From NCBI GenBank assembly GCA_046081905.1, contig JBJTWS010000216.1, positions 1 to 9,150 of the forward strand: a stretch of DNA of 9,150 nucleotides, written 5' to 3'. Positions 1-7,206 of the stretch are shown piece after piece. The notes under the pieces are model-generated. The model worked only from the letters and a program-made list of their open reading frames with translations, did no database searches and was not told where the DNA came from. The stretch comes from CBW1002 sp046081905 (GTDB lineage Bacteria > Cyanobacteriota > Cyanobacteriia > PCC-6307 > Cyanobiaceae). The position numbers and the translations under genes were made by a program. The first letter of the stretch is position 1. Every line of letters starts with the position of its first letter.

Positions 1-1
1 G

Positions 2-226
2 AAGTGGAAGGAGGTATCGGAGCTGCAGTGCCAGCTGAGCGAAAAGGAGGCTGCTCTGGCTGACGCTCGGGAAGAGGCGGAACTCACTCTGCTGCAGCTG
101 CATCAGGTGCAGGAAGAACTCGAGCACTACTTCCTGTTCTCCCGCGGCCAGCAGGCACTGCTCCAGCGCCACGAGGAACTGGAGCAGCGGAGCGAGCGCC
201 TGCTGGTGAGCCTCAGGAGGGGGTGA
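2..226 (+). CDS. C-terminal end of a coiled-coil protein (5' end outside window)
   Basis: Frame 2 is open from the left edge to a TGA at 224-226 and encodes the last 74 residues of a protein whose start lies outside the window. The visible part is almost entirely charged or Leu/Gln-rich helix with heptad spacing, so it is very probably a coiled coil. Residues 33-47 read LLQLHQVQEELEHYF, followed by a second Gln/Glu-rich helix and a short basic tail ending RRG. From memory, this Leu-His-Gln-Val-Gln-Glu-Glu-Leu motif recurs at the ends of bacterial and cyanobacterial proteins from polysaccharide loci, often after a glycosyltransferase or repeat domain, but it does not identify an enzyme. The final 14 nt overlap the end of the convergent gene on the minus strand. 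The catalytic part, if any, is not visible, so no function is assigned. Confidence 0.75.
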   Translation, partial: KWKEVSELQCQLSEKEAALADAREEAELTLLQLHQVQEELEHYFLFSRGQQALLQRHEELEQRSERLLVSLRRG

Positions 227-1610
227 ATGCTGCGGGATCTCCCTGGAGTTCCCTCTCCAGCACCTCCAGCAGGCAGGCATGGGCCTCCAGGCGCAGCGTG
301 GGTTCCCGCAGCTCCTGTAGCAGCAGGGGCGTAAGTCCTGCCTCGTCTGGTTGCAGCTCGGCCAGCACGTCCACCAGCAGCGCGCGGATCTTCGGGCGAT
401 CAGGTTGCTCGAGCAACCGCTCCAGGATCAGCTCCTTGGCACTGGCGGCCTCGCCGTTCTGCAGCCGGATCTGCACTTCTCGCTCCAACCGCCGCTTCTC
501 CGCCTCCTCTCCATAGAGGCTCAGCATGTCCTGGGCCATGGCCGCCAGCCCTGGATCCTCGGATTGGCTGAGTTCGCTCCAGATCGCAGCCGCTTCTTCG
601 ATCCGATCCAGATGCACCAGGGCCCGGGCCTGGTTGTCCCGTAGCCAGGGGGAACTCCAGCCCAGCTGCAGGCAGCGTTCCACCAGAGCCAGGGAGAGGT
701 CGGCCTGGCCCCCTTCGCGGCTGGCGATCACCTCCCGCAGCCAGTACTCCGGCGGGGCCGAGGTTTCCGCCTCGCTGGGCTGCAGGTGCAGAGGCAGCCA
801 GCTCCGCCTGCCGCATTCCTCCCGCAGCGGCTCCAGCAGGGAATTCCGCAGCAGGGTCACCATGTCCGCGGCCATCGCGGCACAGGCTTTATCGGCTGCG
901 GTGTTCAGTGCATGCCAGATCGCGAAGGCCTCCTGCCTCCGGTCCAGGGCCACCAGAGCCCGGGCCCGGTTGTCGCTCAGCCAGGGGCTGGCAAAGCCCA
1001 GCTCCTGGGCCGCCGTGATCAACTCCAGGCTGAGCCGCGGATTGCCTTCCTCCCGCAGCAGGATCGCTTCCTCCAGGCAGGCACGCTCCAGCTCTTCGGG
1101 GCTCTGGCCTGCATCCCGCAGCCGCTGGGCTCCATGGCCCGAGGTTTCCAGCAGCTCGATCAGGGCTGCCCCTGCCGGCAGATCTTGGGGCAACTCCTCT
1201 GGCAGCTCTTCAGGCACAGGGTCCTCAGCGGTGGCGAAGCTCGCCATCCCTTCGGCCACCGCCGCCACGGAGGGATCAGGGTGGGCTGCCAACGCCTGCC
1301 AGATGCCGCGGGCGGATTCTTCCTCGCCCACCAGCAGCAGGGCGCGGGCGCGATTGTCATCGAACCAGGGGCTCTGCAGGCCCAGCCCCTGCGCCACCGC
1401 GATCAGGCCGAGGCTGAGTTGCGCTTCTCCCTGCTCCCGCAACTCGATCACTTCCTCCAGGCAGAGCTGTTCCAGTTCATCTGGGCTGTCCACCCCCGTG
1501 CGGAGCCTTTGGGGGGTCCACTGGCGCTCCAGCAACCACAGCATCAGCTGCCGGCCCAGGGCCGAGGGTGTGATGTCGGGGCCAGCAATCTGAGCCGAAT
1601 TCCTGTCCAT
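213..1610 (-). CDS. Three-module helical repeat protein, function unknown
   Basis: This gene encodes a 465-residue protein that I do not recognise as a named family. It is built from three degenerate modules at about residues 20-126, 146-254 and 256-365. Each module has a Glu-rich helix (CLEEVIELREQG, CLEEAILLREEG, WLREVIASREGG), then a helix ending in SPW[LF]xDNxARAL, then an EEAxxIW-type helix; the pattern resembles TPR or Sel1-like solenoids. Modules 1 and 2 are joined by an acidic, proline-rich linker near residues 132-146. The C-terminal 100 residues are further helix with a basic/acidic start (EKRRLEREVQ). No signal peptide, membrane segment or catalytic motif is visible, so a cytoplasmic scaffold or adaptor is the reasonable inference. 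The ATG at 1610 is preferred: the frame stays open to 1925, but that stretch overlaps the divergent TPR gene and has no repeat pattern. A GGAG sits rather far (about 17 nt) upstream. The gene is divergent from the TPR-glycosyltransferase gene, which suggests coupled expression. Confidence 0.8.
   Translation of the reverse strand: MDRNSAQIAGPDITPSALGRQLMLWLLERQWTPQRLRTGVDSPDELEQLCLEEVIELREQGEAQLSLGLIAVAQGLGLQSPWFDDNRARALLLVGEEESARGIWQALAAHPDPSVAAVAEGMASFATAEDPVPEELPEELPQDLPAGAALIELLETSGHGAQRLRDAGQSPEELERACLEEAILLREEGNPRLSLELITAAQELGFASPWLSDNRARALVALDRRQEAFAIWHALNTAADKACAAMAADMVTLLRNSLLEPLREECGRRSWLPLHLQPSEAETSAPPEYWLREVIASREGGQADLSLALVERCLQLGWSSPWLRDNQARALVHLDRIEEAAAIWSELSQSEDPGLAAMAQDMLSLYGEEAEKRRLEREVQIRLQNGEAASAKELILERLLEQPDRPKIRALLVDVLAELQPDEAGLTPLLLQELREPTLRLEAHACLLEVLERELQGDPAAFTPS
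516..845 (-). repeat. Repeat module 3 of the three-module protein
   Basis: Residues about 256-365. The core SPWLRDNQARAL is at residues 320-331, and the matching DNA core on the plus strand is at about 615-653. The first helix is the most diverged of the three, while the central core and the EEAAAIW helix are well kept. Confidence 0.65.
849..1175 (-). repeat. Repeat module 2 of the three-module protein
   Basis: Residues about 146-254. The core SPWLSDNRARAL is at residues 208-219, and the matching DNA core on the plus strand is at about 951-989. It is the closest match to module 1, sharing the QRLRxxGxSPxELExxCLEE stretch in both. Confidence 0.7.
1233..1553 (-). repeat. Repeat module 1 of the three-module protein
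   Basis: Residues about 20-126 of the minus-strand protein. The core SPWFDDNRARAL is at residues 80-91. At the DNA level the core (plus strand about 1329-1373, around ggcgcgggcgcgattgtc) is visibly related to the other two copies. Confidence 0.7.
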
Positions 1611-1670
1611 CGCGCTCGGGAACAACTCTCCACATTGGGCGACACTAGGCCCGTCTCCCCGGCGCGTTGC
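1611..1670. promoter_or_regulatory. 60-bp divergent spacer, presumed bidirectional promoter
   Basis: The starts of the minus-strand repeat gene (1610) and the plus-strand TPR-glycosyltransferase gene (1671) are separated by only 60 bp. Promoters for both directions must lie here or inside the opposite gene's 5' end. I could not pick out a convincing -35/-10 pair on either strand. The plus-strand gene has no Shine-Dalgarno sequence. The call rests on gene arrangement only. Confidence 0.35.
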
Positions 1671-4600
1671 ATGGATCTGGCCAGCCTTCGTGCCCGGCTC
1701 ACCCCGCTCGAACAGGCAGGAGCCAACGATCGGCTGATCCAGGAGGGCAGGCCCCTGCTGGCGCGGGTGCAGGCCGGATCCATGGAAGAGGCCTACCTCA
1801 CCTATCTGCTCGGCAAGGCTTTCACCGTGGAAGCCTCCTGGCGAGAGGCGGTTCCCCTGCTGCGCCGCGCCGTGCGGCTCCGTCCAGACCTTTCCCATGG
1901 CCATTACCTGCTGGGTCGTTGCCACGCCCAGGCGAAGCTCTGGCCGGCGGCTCTGGAAGCCTTTCGCCGCTGCTGCGGGCTGCAGCCCGGCTTTGCCGAG
2001 GGCTGGTGGGAACAGGGCCGGGCGGCCACTGAACTGGGCGATCTCCGCCTCGCCCTTGCCTGTTTTCAGCAGGCCGAACGGCTCGATCCCTCCTCCGCAT
2101 GGGCCCGCAGCCAGCGGCAGCGTCTGGAGGTGAAGCTGGCCCTCGAGGCCGGAGCCACCGCCGAGGCAGCCACCCGTCTGCGTGAGGCCCTGCGGAGTGA
2201 CCCCCCCCAGGCGTCAGTGCTGCAGGAGTGGATCACCCTCAGCTACGACTGGGCCCTGGTGGGCGACTTCAGCGGCGCCTGGACCCTGGCTCTGGCCCTC
2301 GCCCAGGACAGTGCCACCGTGGCGGCCTGCTCCCAGGCCATCCCGCGCCGACCGGCACTTCTGCTCCAGCTTCAGCTCGGCCTGCTGGATCCTTCCCTCT
2401 TGCCGCAGGCCGTGGCTGCCGTTCCGGCACTGCAGGAACTGCTCTGGTTGCCACTCACGGCGGTGGAACGGGGGCTGGGGCAGGCAGGACTTCAGGATGC
2501 CATGAGCCTGCTGCTGGGTCGCCTGCAGGAACGTTCTCCGCTGCCGGAGGTTCAGCAGCGGGTCCTGCGGACCCTGCTCCAGGCTGCTTCCCCGCTGCTC
2601 CCCTCGGAATGGCGCCATGGGGTGCCGTGGAACGCTCTGCTGGCCCTGGTGCCCCAGGCCCTCGGGAAAACATCCGGCATCGATGCGCTCGCTCGCCCCC
2701 TGGAGGCCCTGGAGGCAGCCCCACCTGGAGCCGTGGACGCCGCGTTCGTGCGTGCTCTGGCCCAACTCGCGCTGGCAGAGCAGGATGGCGAACTCTTCCT
2801 GGGTGGCCTGCCGAAAGCTCTGGACGAAGCCGGCAGCCTCCTGCAGCAACGCCCTGCCGATCCCCGGCCAAAGCGCTGGCTGGATCAGATCCTCTGGCGC
2901 CTGAACCACCTGGCGATGCATCCGGCCACCCGCTTGGTGGTGCAGCCGGGTCGACTGCCCCAGGCCCTGGCACTGCGGGAGCGGGGGCTGGAGGTGCTCA
3001 CGGCCAGCACGGCCGCCTTCGCGGAGCTGGATGGCCAGGCCCCGCAACCGCTGGGCAGGGATCCTCGCCGCCACTGGCTGCTGGTGGCTACAGACGATCT
3101 GCCCCAGTGTTTCCTCTACCGGGTGGAGCAGAAGCGCCAGCAGCTGGAAGGGCTGGGTTGCCAGGTGGAACTGCTCCTGCGCGATGACCTCAATGGATGG
3201 GGCTGGTGTGAACGCCTGCTCTGGGCCGATGCGGTGGTGGTGTGTCGCCTGCCGGCCACCTATCCGGTGCTGCGGTTTCTCGCCTTGGCCCGCCGCTGGG
3301 GTCGCCCCGTGTACTACGACATCGACGATCTGATCTTCGATCCGCAGCATTGCCCGCCTCCCCTGGCCAGCTATGGAGGCACGATCGATCCGGTGCTGCA
3401 CCGCAGCTTCAGCCTGGATGTTCCCCTCTTCCGCCGGGTGATGGAACAGGCGGATGCCCTGATCCTGTCCACCCGCACCCTGGCGGAGCGTTGGCTCGAG
3501 CTCACGGCGGATTCTCCGCCGGTGATGGTGTTGCCGAATCTGGCCCCTCCGGAGCTACTGCGCGCTGCCCGCCCTCCCGCTCTGCGCGCCGACACCTCCG
3601 TTCGGCTGGTGTTTGCCAGTGGAACCAAGGCCCACAAGCAGGCCTGGCAGGAGGAACTGGCTCCGGCCTTGGCGCGGGTGCTTGCCGCCAATCCCATGGT
3701 GCGGCTCGATCTCCTGGGGCATGTGGACCTGCCGGATGTGCTGTTGATCCACTCCGATCGGATCCGCTCTCTCCCCTACACCCAGTACGAGCGCTACCTC
3801 CAGCAACTCGGCCAGGCCGACATCGGGCTTGTGGTGTTGGAGCCCGGCGTGTTCACCGACGGCAAGAGCGCCATCCGTTGGATGGAGTTCAGCCTCCTAG
3901 GCGTGGCTTCGATCCTGAGTCCCACGGCCACCTACCGGGAATTGCTGAACGACCGGGAACATGCCCTCTTCGCCCGTGGCGTGGATCAGTGGGTGGCGGC
4001 CATTCAGGCGTTGATCGATCACCCGGAGCAGCGCCATGCCCTTGCCGAACGGGCTCACCAGCATGCCCACTCCAGCTTTGGCCTGCATCAGGCTGCCCCC
4101 TTCTGGCAGCCTCTGCTCGAAGCTTCCGAGCGGCCGGCCACCCGTCGCCGCCGCTTGCTGGTAATCAATGTGTTCTTTGCCCCCCAATCGGTGGGCGGGG
4201 CAACCCGTGTGGCGCAGGATCAGGTTCAGGCGGTGCTGCAGCAGGCCGGCGACCGCTACGACGTGACAGTCCTCTGCGTGGATAAGGACCCCTGGCAGGA
4301 CTCGGGCACTGGTGCTTCATCGGGCCTTGGCTCCTTGCCCTTGGATGTGTGCTCCTGGCATGGAGCCCGTATCGTGCGCCTGGCCTTGCCCCCGAAACCC
4401 TGGAGCTGGCACCACGATGGTGAGGTGGAGCGTTTCTGCCGCTGGTGGTTCGCCCGGGAGGGATTCGACCTGATCCACGCCCACTGCCTGCAGGTGCTCA
4501 CCGCAGCCCCGCTTCGGGTGGCGGCAGATCTCGGCATTCCCTACCTCGTGACACTGCACGACGCCTGGTGGCTCAGTCCTCTCCAGTTCCTCACCACCTC

Positions 4601-5369
4601 TGAAGGCAAGCCGGTGGATCTGGAGGATCCCCTTGGCCACGAGCCTGCCTCGATGCGGAAAGACCCGGTGGCACTGGAAAAGGCGATCGAGCGCCGGAAC
4701 GATCTGGCTGAAGTTCTCGCTGGCGCCACTGCGCGGCTCGCCGTGTCGGAGTCGTTTGCGGCCCTGTATCAGGAGGCCGGGATTCCCGGCGTGGAGGTTC
4801 TGGAAAACGACTGGACACCCATGACGGGGCTTACGCGTTCTCCGAGACGCTCCACAGGGCCACTGCGCCTCTGCCACGTGGGGGGGATGGCGGTGCACAA
4901 GGGCTATGCCGTGCTGCGAGCGGCCCTGTTGCAGTTGAAGCAGCCTGGTCTTGAACTCACGGTTGTAGATCACAGCCTGGAGGAGGGCGAAGTGGGCTAT
5001 GCCACCCACTGGGCTGCTACGCCCGTGAAGTTCGTGCCACCGGTTCCGATGGCCGCCATGGCATCCTTCTATGCCCAGCAGGATGTGCTGGTGGCCCCCT
5101 CAATCTGGCCGGAAAGCTATGGCCTCGTGACCCGCGAGGCCCTCAGCGCTGGCCTCTGGGTGGTGGCCAGCAGTATCGGGGCGTTGGCGGATCCGATTGA
5201 AGAAGGGATGAATGGCAACCGGGTGCCTCCCGGTGACCCCGGCGCCCTGGCAGCCGTTCTGGCGAATCTCCAGAAGCAAGCACTGCACCCTCTGGAATCC
5301 AGAACCTTCTTCTCCAGGGAGCAGGGAGCGGTGGAACAGCTGTTGCGAATCTATGAGAAATCCAGTTGA
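1671..5369 (+). CDS. TPR protein fused to two GT-B glycosyltransferase domains
   Basis: A 1232-residue protein. Residues about 41-179 hold three to four TPR units (for example HYLLGRCHAQAKLWPAALEAF). Residues about 180-465 are helical, Leu/Ala/Gln-rich and match nothing I recognise. Residues about 467-822 form a first GT-B fold glycosyltransferase: YYDIDDLIFD near 548, a second Rossmann half starting at FASGTKAHKQ near 648, and GKSAIRWMEF at 731-740. Residues about 826-1232 form a second, GT4-type domain: VGG at 841-843, HAH at 936-938, LHD at 962-964, HVGGMAVHKGY from 1069, and an EX7E motif with Glu1148 and Glu1156 in PESYGLVTRE. It likely transfers sugars from nucleotide donors onto a surface glycan on the cytoplasmic side; donors and acceptors cannot be read from sequence. 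No membrane helix is evident. ATG 1671 is chosen because TPR similarity starts soon after it. The frame is open upstream to 786, but that part is antisense to the repeat gene. Confidence 0.87.
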   Translation: MDLASLRARLTPLEQAGANDRLIQEGRPLLARVQAGSMEEAYLTYLLGKAFTVEASWREAVPLLRRAVRLRPDLSHGHYLLGRCHAQAKLWPAALEAFRRCCGLQPGFAEGWWEQGRAATELGDLRLALACFQQAERLDPSSAWARSQRQRLEVKLALEAGATAEAATRLREALRSDPPQASVLQEWITLSYDWALVGDFSGAWTLALALAQDSATVAACSQAIPRRPALLLQLQLGLLDPSLLPQAVAAVPALQELLWLPLTAVERGLGQAGLQDAMSLLLGRLQERSPLPEVQQRVLRTLLQAASPLLPSEWRHGVPWNALLALVPQALGKTSGIDALARPLEALEAAPPGAVDAAFVRALAQLALAEQDGELFLGGLPKALDEAGSLLQQRPADPRPKRWLDQILWRLNHLAMHPATRLVVQPGRLPQALALRERGLEVLTASTAAFAELDGQAPQPLGRDPRRHWLLVATDDLPQCFLYRVEQKRQQLEGLGCQVELLLRDDLNGWGWCERLLWADAVVVCRLPATYPVLRFLALARRWGRPVYYDIDDLIFDPQHCPPPLASYGGTIDPVLHRSFSLDVPLFRRVMEQADALILSTRTLAERWLELTADSPPVMVLPNLAPPELLRAARPPALRADTSVRLVFASGTKAHKQAWQEELAPALARVLAANPMVRLDLLGHVDLPDVLLIHSDRIRSLPYTQYERYLQQLGQADIGLVVLEPGVFTDGKSAIRWMEFSLLGVASILSPTATYRELLNDREHALFARGVDQWVAAIQALIDHPEQRHALAERAHQHAHSSFGLHQAAPFWQPLLEASERPATRRRRLLVINVFFAPQSVGGATRVAQDQVQAVLQQAGDRYDVTVLCVDKDPWQDSGTGASSGLGSLPLDVCSWHGARIVRLALPPKPWSWHHDGEVERFCRWWFAREGFDLIHAHCLQVLTAAPLRVAADLGIPYLVTLHDAWWLSPLQFLTTSEGKPVDLEDPLGHEPASMRKDPVALEKAIERRNDLAEVLAGATARLAVSESFAALYQEAGIPGVEVLENDWTPMTGLTRSPRRSTGPLRLCHVGGMAVHKGYAVLRAALLQLKQPGLELTVVDHSLEEGEVGYATHWAATPVKFVPPVPMAAMASFYAQQDVLVAPSIWPESYGLVTREALSAGLWVVASSIGALADPIEEGMNGNRVPPGDPGALAAVLANLQKQALHPLESRTFFSREQGAVEQLLRIYEKSS

Positions 5370-5541
5370 TGTTAGAAGCTTGGGGATTCACAAATTTTTG
5401 GGCTCACACGACTAGCTGTGGTGTGTATCGCACCTGGAATTCTCTGCTTAGCTTGCTGGACTTGAAATCTTCGCGGCTTTGCAGTGGCGGAATGGTCGCC
5501 TTGGATTAGGATGCATCCGAAGGCAAGTCCAAAGATCCTCA
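5370..5541 (+). other. 172-bp intergenic spacer with weak hairpins and a palindrome
   Basis: This spacer separates the TPR-glycosyltransferase stop from the GT61-like start. It is where the base composition drops. Two mutually exclusive small hairpins share 5421-5425: CACAC (5405-5409) with GTGTG (5421-5425), and GGTGTG (5420-5425) with CGCACC (5429-5434; one G-U pair). Neither is followed by a T-run, so a terminator is not supported. GGATGCATCC at 5509-5518 is a perfect 10-bp palindrome 23 bp upstream of the next start codon. I found no convincing promoter. Confidence 0.3.
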
Positions 5542-7008
5542 ATGAAATCGCCGCAATCTCTCGAGGAAATGATTCATGGTGGTTTTCTTTGGATGGCCGC
5601 TGCCGAGGTTGATCGGAGGATTCGGGATGATCCAAGCCTGTATGATCTGCTCCTGGGATCTATTTACTTCAGGCAGATTGGCGACCAGTCGTCGGCTTTG
5701 TCCTTGTTGGGTCGCGTGTCAGTTAAGGGCTGTTTCGATGTGGCCTATAATCAGATTCAGTCCTATTGCCTGGTTGGCGACTTCTCCTCCGCGTTGAAGG
5801 TTGTGCAGGATATTATTGCTGCTTCAATCTCTCCTCAGAAGGAGGGGGCTGAGGTCTGTTCGCCCGAGCAGGCTGAGTATCTCCACGATGTTGAATCTGT
5901 CTTGGGGGCTCTTGCCCCACTCTCGAGGAGCGCCGCATCGTCTATTCCGTTAGGTATGAGATTGGGTGCCTACGTGAATCTGGATGGAAACGTCTCCATG
6001 GGATGTCCCTGTCTGTTCGATGATCGAACCCGATCTATTCGCACTTCGCGGGCCTGGTTTGATCCAGTCGCGAGGTGCTGGGTTGACATCAAAAGTGGCC
6101 TTGCAATTCGAGAGCTGTTCCAGCCAAGACATGACTTCAGAGGTTTTATCGGTGATTTGGCCCCTGTTCGGCTTTCTGGGCAGCTGCTCTCTGCTGGCGA
6201 TCTTGCTGGCGCTGAAGTGGTAAATGGAGTTGCTGTTTATGTTGAGGTGAATCCACACTTTGGTCATTTCGTCACGCAATCTGCATCCTATGCCAACGCA
6301 ATTCCCTATGCCGAATCCTTGGTCGGTGGAAAGGCAGGCACGGTGACCGTGCTATGCGGGGGTGCAATGCCGGAGTGGGGCCAAATTTTGCTGCAACAAG
6401 GCTGTTCTGCTCAGTTGGAGTTTCGGGAAATCGACAAAACCAAGCCACTGATAGCAGAGCAGCTTGTGGTTCATCCTCAGACTTGGGTTGAATGGCATTA
6501 TTGCCATCGAGATCATGCTCGAATATTTGGACGCATTGCCAAGAACATGCTACGAGGTCAAAAGAACCCCGGCGGCTCAGAAGATAGTCGCAAAGCGCTT
6601 GTGTATTTTAGTAGGAGTCGATTGTGCGATGGTTTGAGGTCTTCAGTAAACGAAGAAGACCTTGAACTCAGGCTTGAAGCAATGGGTTTTGAGACCTTGC
6701 ATCCACAGCTACTCAGTTTGCGTGAGATTTGTTCCGTGGTCAATTCTGCGCGCTTGATTGCCGGTTCATGCGGAAGTGCGATGCATAATGTTCTTTTTTC
6801 TGCTGAGGGGCCTCCACCTGCAACACTGAACTTCGCCCACTTTTTGCCGGCGGCAAATTTCACGATGATTGAGTCATGTTGTGACATCTCAACGAACTAC
6901 TATACGTTGTCGGCTCGCGAGGTGTCTGATGGTGGTCGAAACCTGCTCGCTTTCGATGTCGATCAATGTGTTGCCAGTGCGGCGAAAGCGTTGGATTTGT
7001 TAGGCTGA
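5542..7008 (+). CDS. GT61-type (DUF563) glycosyltransferase with TPR-like N-terminus
   Basis: A 488-residue protein. The C-terminal half carries the pattern of glycosyltransferase family 61 / DUF563: a Gly-His site in NPHFGHF (237-243), VYFSRSR (354-360), an NEEDLELRLEAMGFE segment (370-384), and the family's strongest motif GSCGSAMHNVLF (408-419), where GxxGSAxxN normally forms the donor-binding end. The N-terminal 100 residues look like one or two degenerate TPR units (YCLVGDFSSALKVV). Known family members transfer xylose, arabinose or GlcNAc in eukaryotes; bacterial members sit in O-antigen and capsule loci, usually with unknown specificity. A surface-glycan role is inferred. Base composition is close to 50% GC in sampled lines against about 65% in the flanks, which suggests transfer. 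ATG 5542 is preferred over an in-frame TTG at 5479, which lies in poor context. There is no Shine-Dalgarno sequence. Confidence 0.8.
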   Translation: MKSPQSLEEMIHGGFLWMAAAEVDRRIRDDPSLYDLLLGSIYFRQIGDQSSALSLLGRVSVKGCFDVAYNQIQSYCLVGDFSSALKVVQDIIAASISPQKEGAEVCSPEQAEYLHDVESVLGALAPLSRSAASSIPLGMRLGAYVNLDGNVSMGCPCLFDDRTRSIRTSRAWFDPVARCWVDIKSGLAIRELFQPRHDFRGFIGDLAPVRLSGQLLSAGDLAGAEVVNGVAVYVEVNPHFGHFVTQSASYANAIPYAESLVGGKAGTVTVLCGGAMPEWGQILLQQGCSAQLEFREIDKTKPLIAEQLVVHPQTWVEWHYCHRDHARIFGRIAKNMLRGQKNPGGSEDSRKALVYFSRSRLCDGLRSSVNEEDLELRLEAMGFETLHPQLLSLREICSVVNSARLIAGSCGSAMHNVLFSAEGPPPATLNFAHFLPAANFTMIESCCDISTNYYTLSAREVSDGGRNLLAFDVDQCVASAAKALDLLG

Positions 7009-7206
7009 CTCTGTACGCAGAACATTCTTCTGTATTCTGGTGTATGACAGAGTTCTCGGTGGGCTTCTTCGTTTCTTGACCTTTTCTTCGAGATTGACTT
7101 TCGGCATGCGACTTGGGGCATGGCCGTGCTCGCATCGCAATTGGGTTGACTGTGGGATTCGGGTTTTCTGGTAACATCTTGTGGCACGGTCCTCGATTAA
7201 TTCCTC
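7009..7206 (+). other. 198-bp intergenic region, T-rich, with a possible hairpin
   Basis: No gene is supported here. Just after the GT61 stop there is an interrupted stem: ACTCTGT (7008-7014) pairs with ACAGAGT (7047-7053), and between them CAGAA (7018-7022) pairs with TTCTG (7028-7032). No clear T-run follows directly, so termination is only possible. The rest is pyrimidine-rich on the plus strand (TTCTTCGTTTCTTGACC region, about 7066-7082) and carries the candidate promoter listed separately. Confidence 0.3.
7146..7177 (+). promoter_or_regulatory. Candidate promoter of the methyltransferase gene
   Basis: TTGACT (7146-7151) matches the -35 consensus in five of six positions. TAACAT (7172-7177) matches -10 in four of six and is preceded by TGG, an extended -10 element. 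The 20-bp spacing is longer than the usual 17, so recognition may rely on the extended -10. Transcription would start near 7184 and leave a leader of about 23 nt before ATG 7207. Inferred from sequence pattern only. Confidence 0.35.

Noticed and set aside
526..1593. Long plus-strand frame opposite the repeat gene
   Set aside because: Ser/Arg-rich composition is typical of an antisense shadow in GC-rich DNA; no domain is visible.
786..1670. In-frame upstream extension of the TPR-glycosyltransferase gene by 295 codons
   Set aside because: It is antisense to the repeat gene, has low-complexity Gln/Pro/Arg composition and shows no domain; the TPR similarity begins only after ATG 1671.
1611..1925. 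In-frame upstream extension of the minus-strand repeat gene by 105 codons
   Set aside because: It is antisense to the TPR region, lies outside the repeat pattern, and would overlap the divergent gene by 255 bp; ATG 1610 is the simpler start.
2214..3401. Long minus-strand frame opposite the TPR-glycosyltransferase gene
   Set aside because: Gln/His/Arg-rich shadow with no family motif.
4141..4200. Possible frameshift or fused stop between the two glycosyltransferase domains
   Set aside because: The frame runs through cleanly with sensible residues (RRRLLVINVFF) and no compositional break, so a genuine fusion is the better reading.
3242..4285. Long plus-strand frame within the TPR-glycosyltransferase gene
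   Set aside because: Gly/Pro/Arg-rich out-of-frame shadow; the true frame carries clear glycosyltransferase motifs across the same span.
5479..5541. TTG start giving 21 more residues to the GT61-like protein
   Set aside because: The added residues (MQWRNGRLGLG...) are basic and match no family N-terminus; ATG 5542 is a better start.
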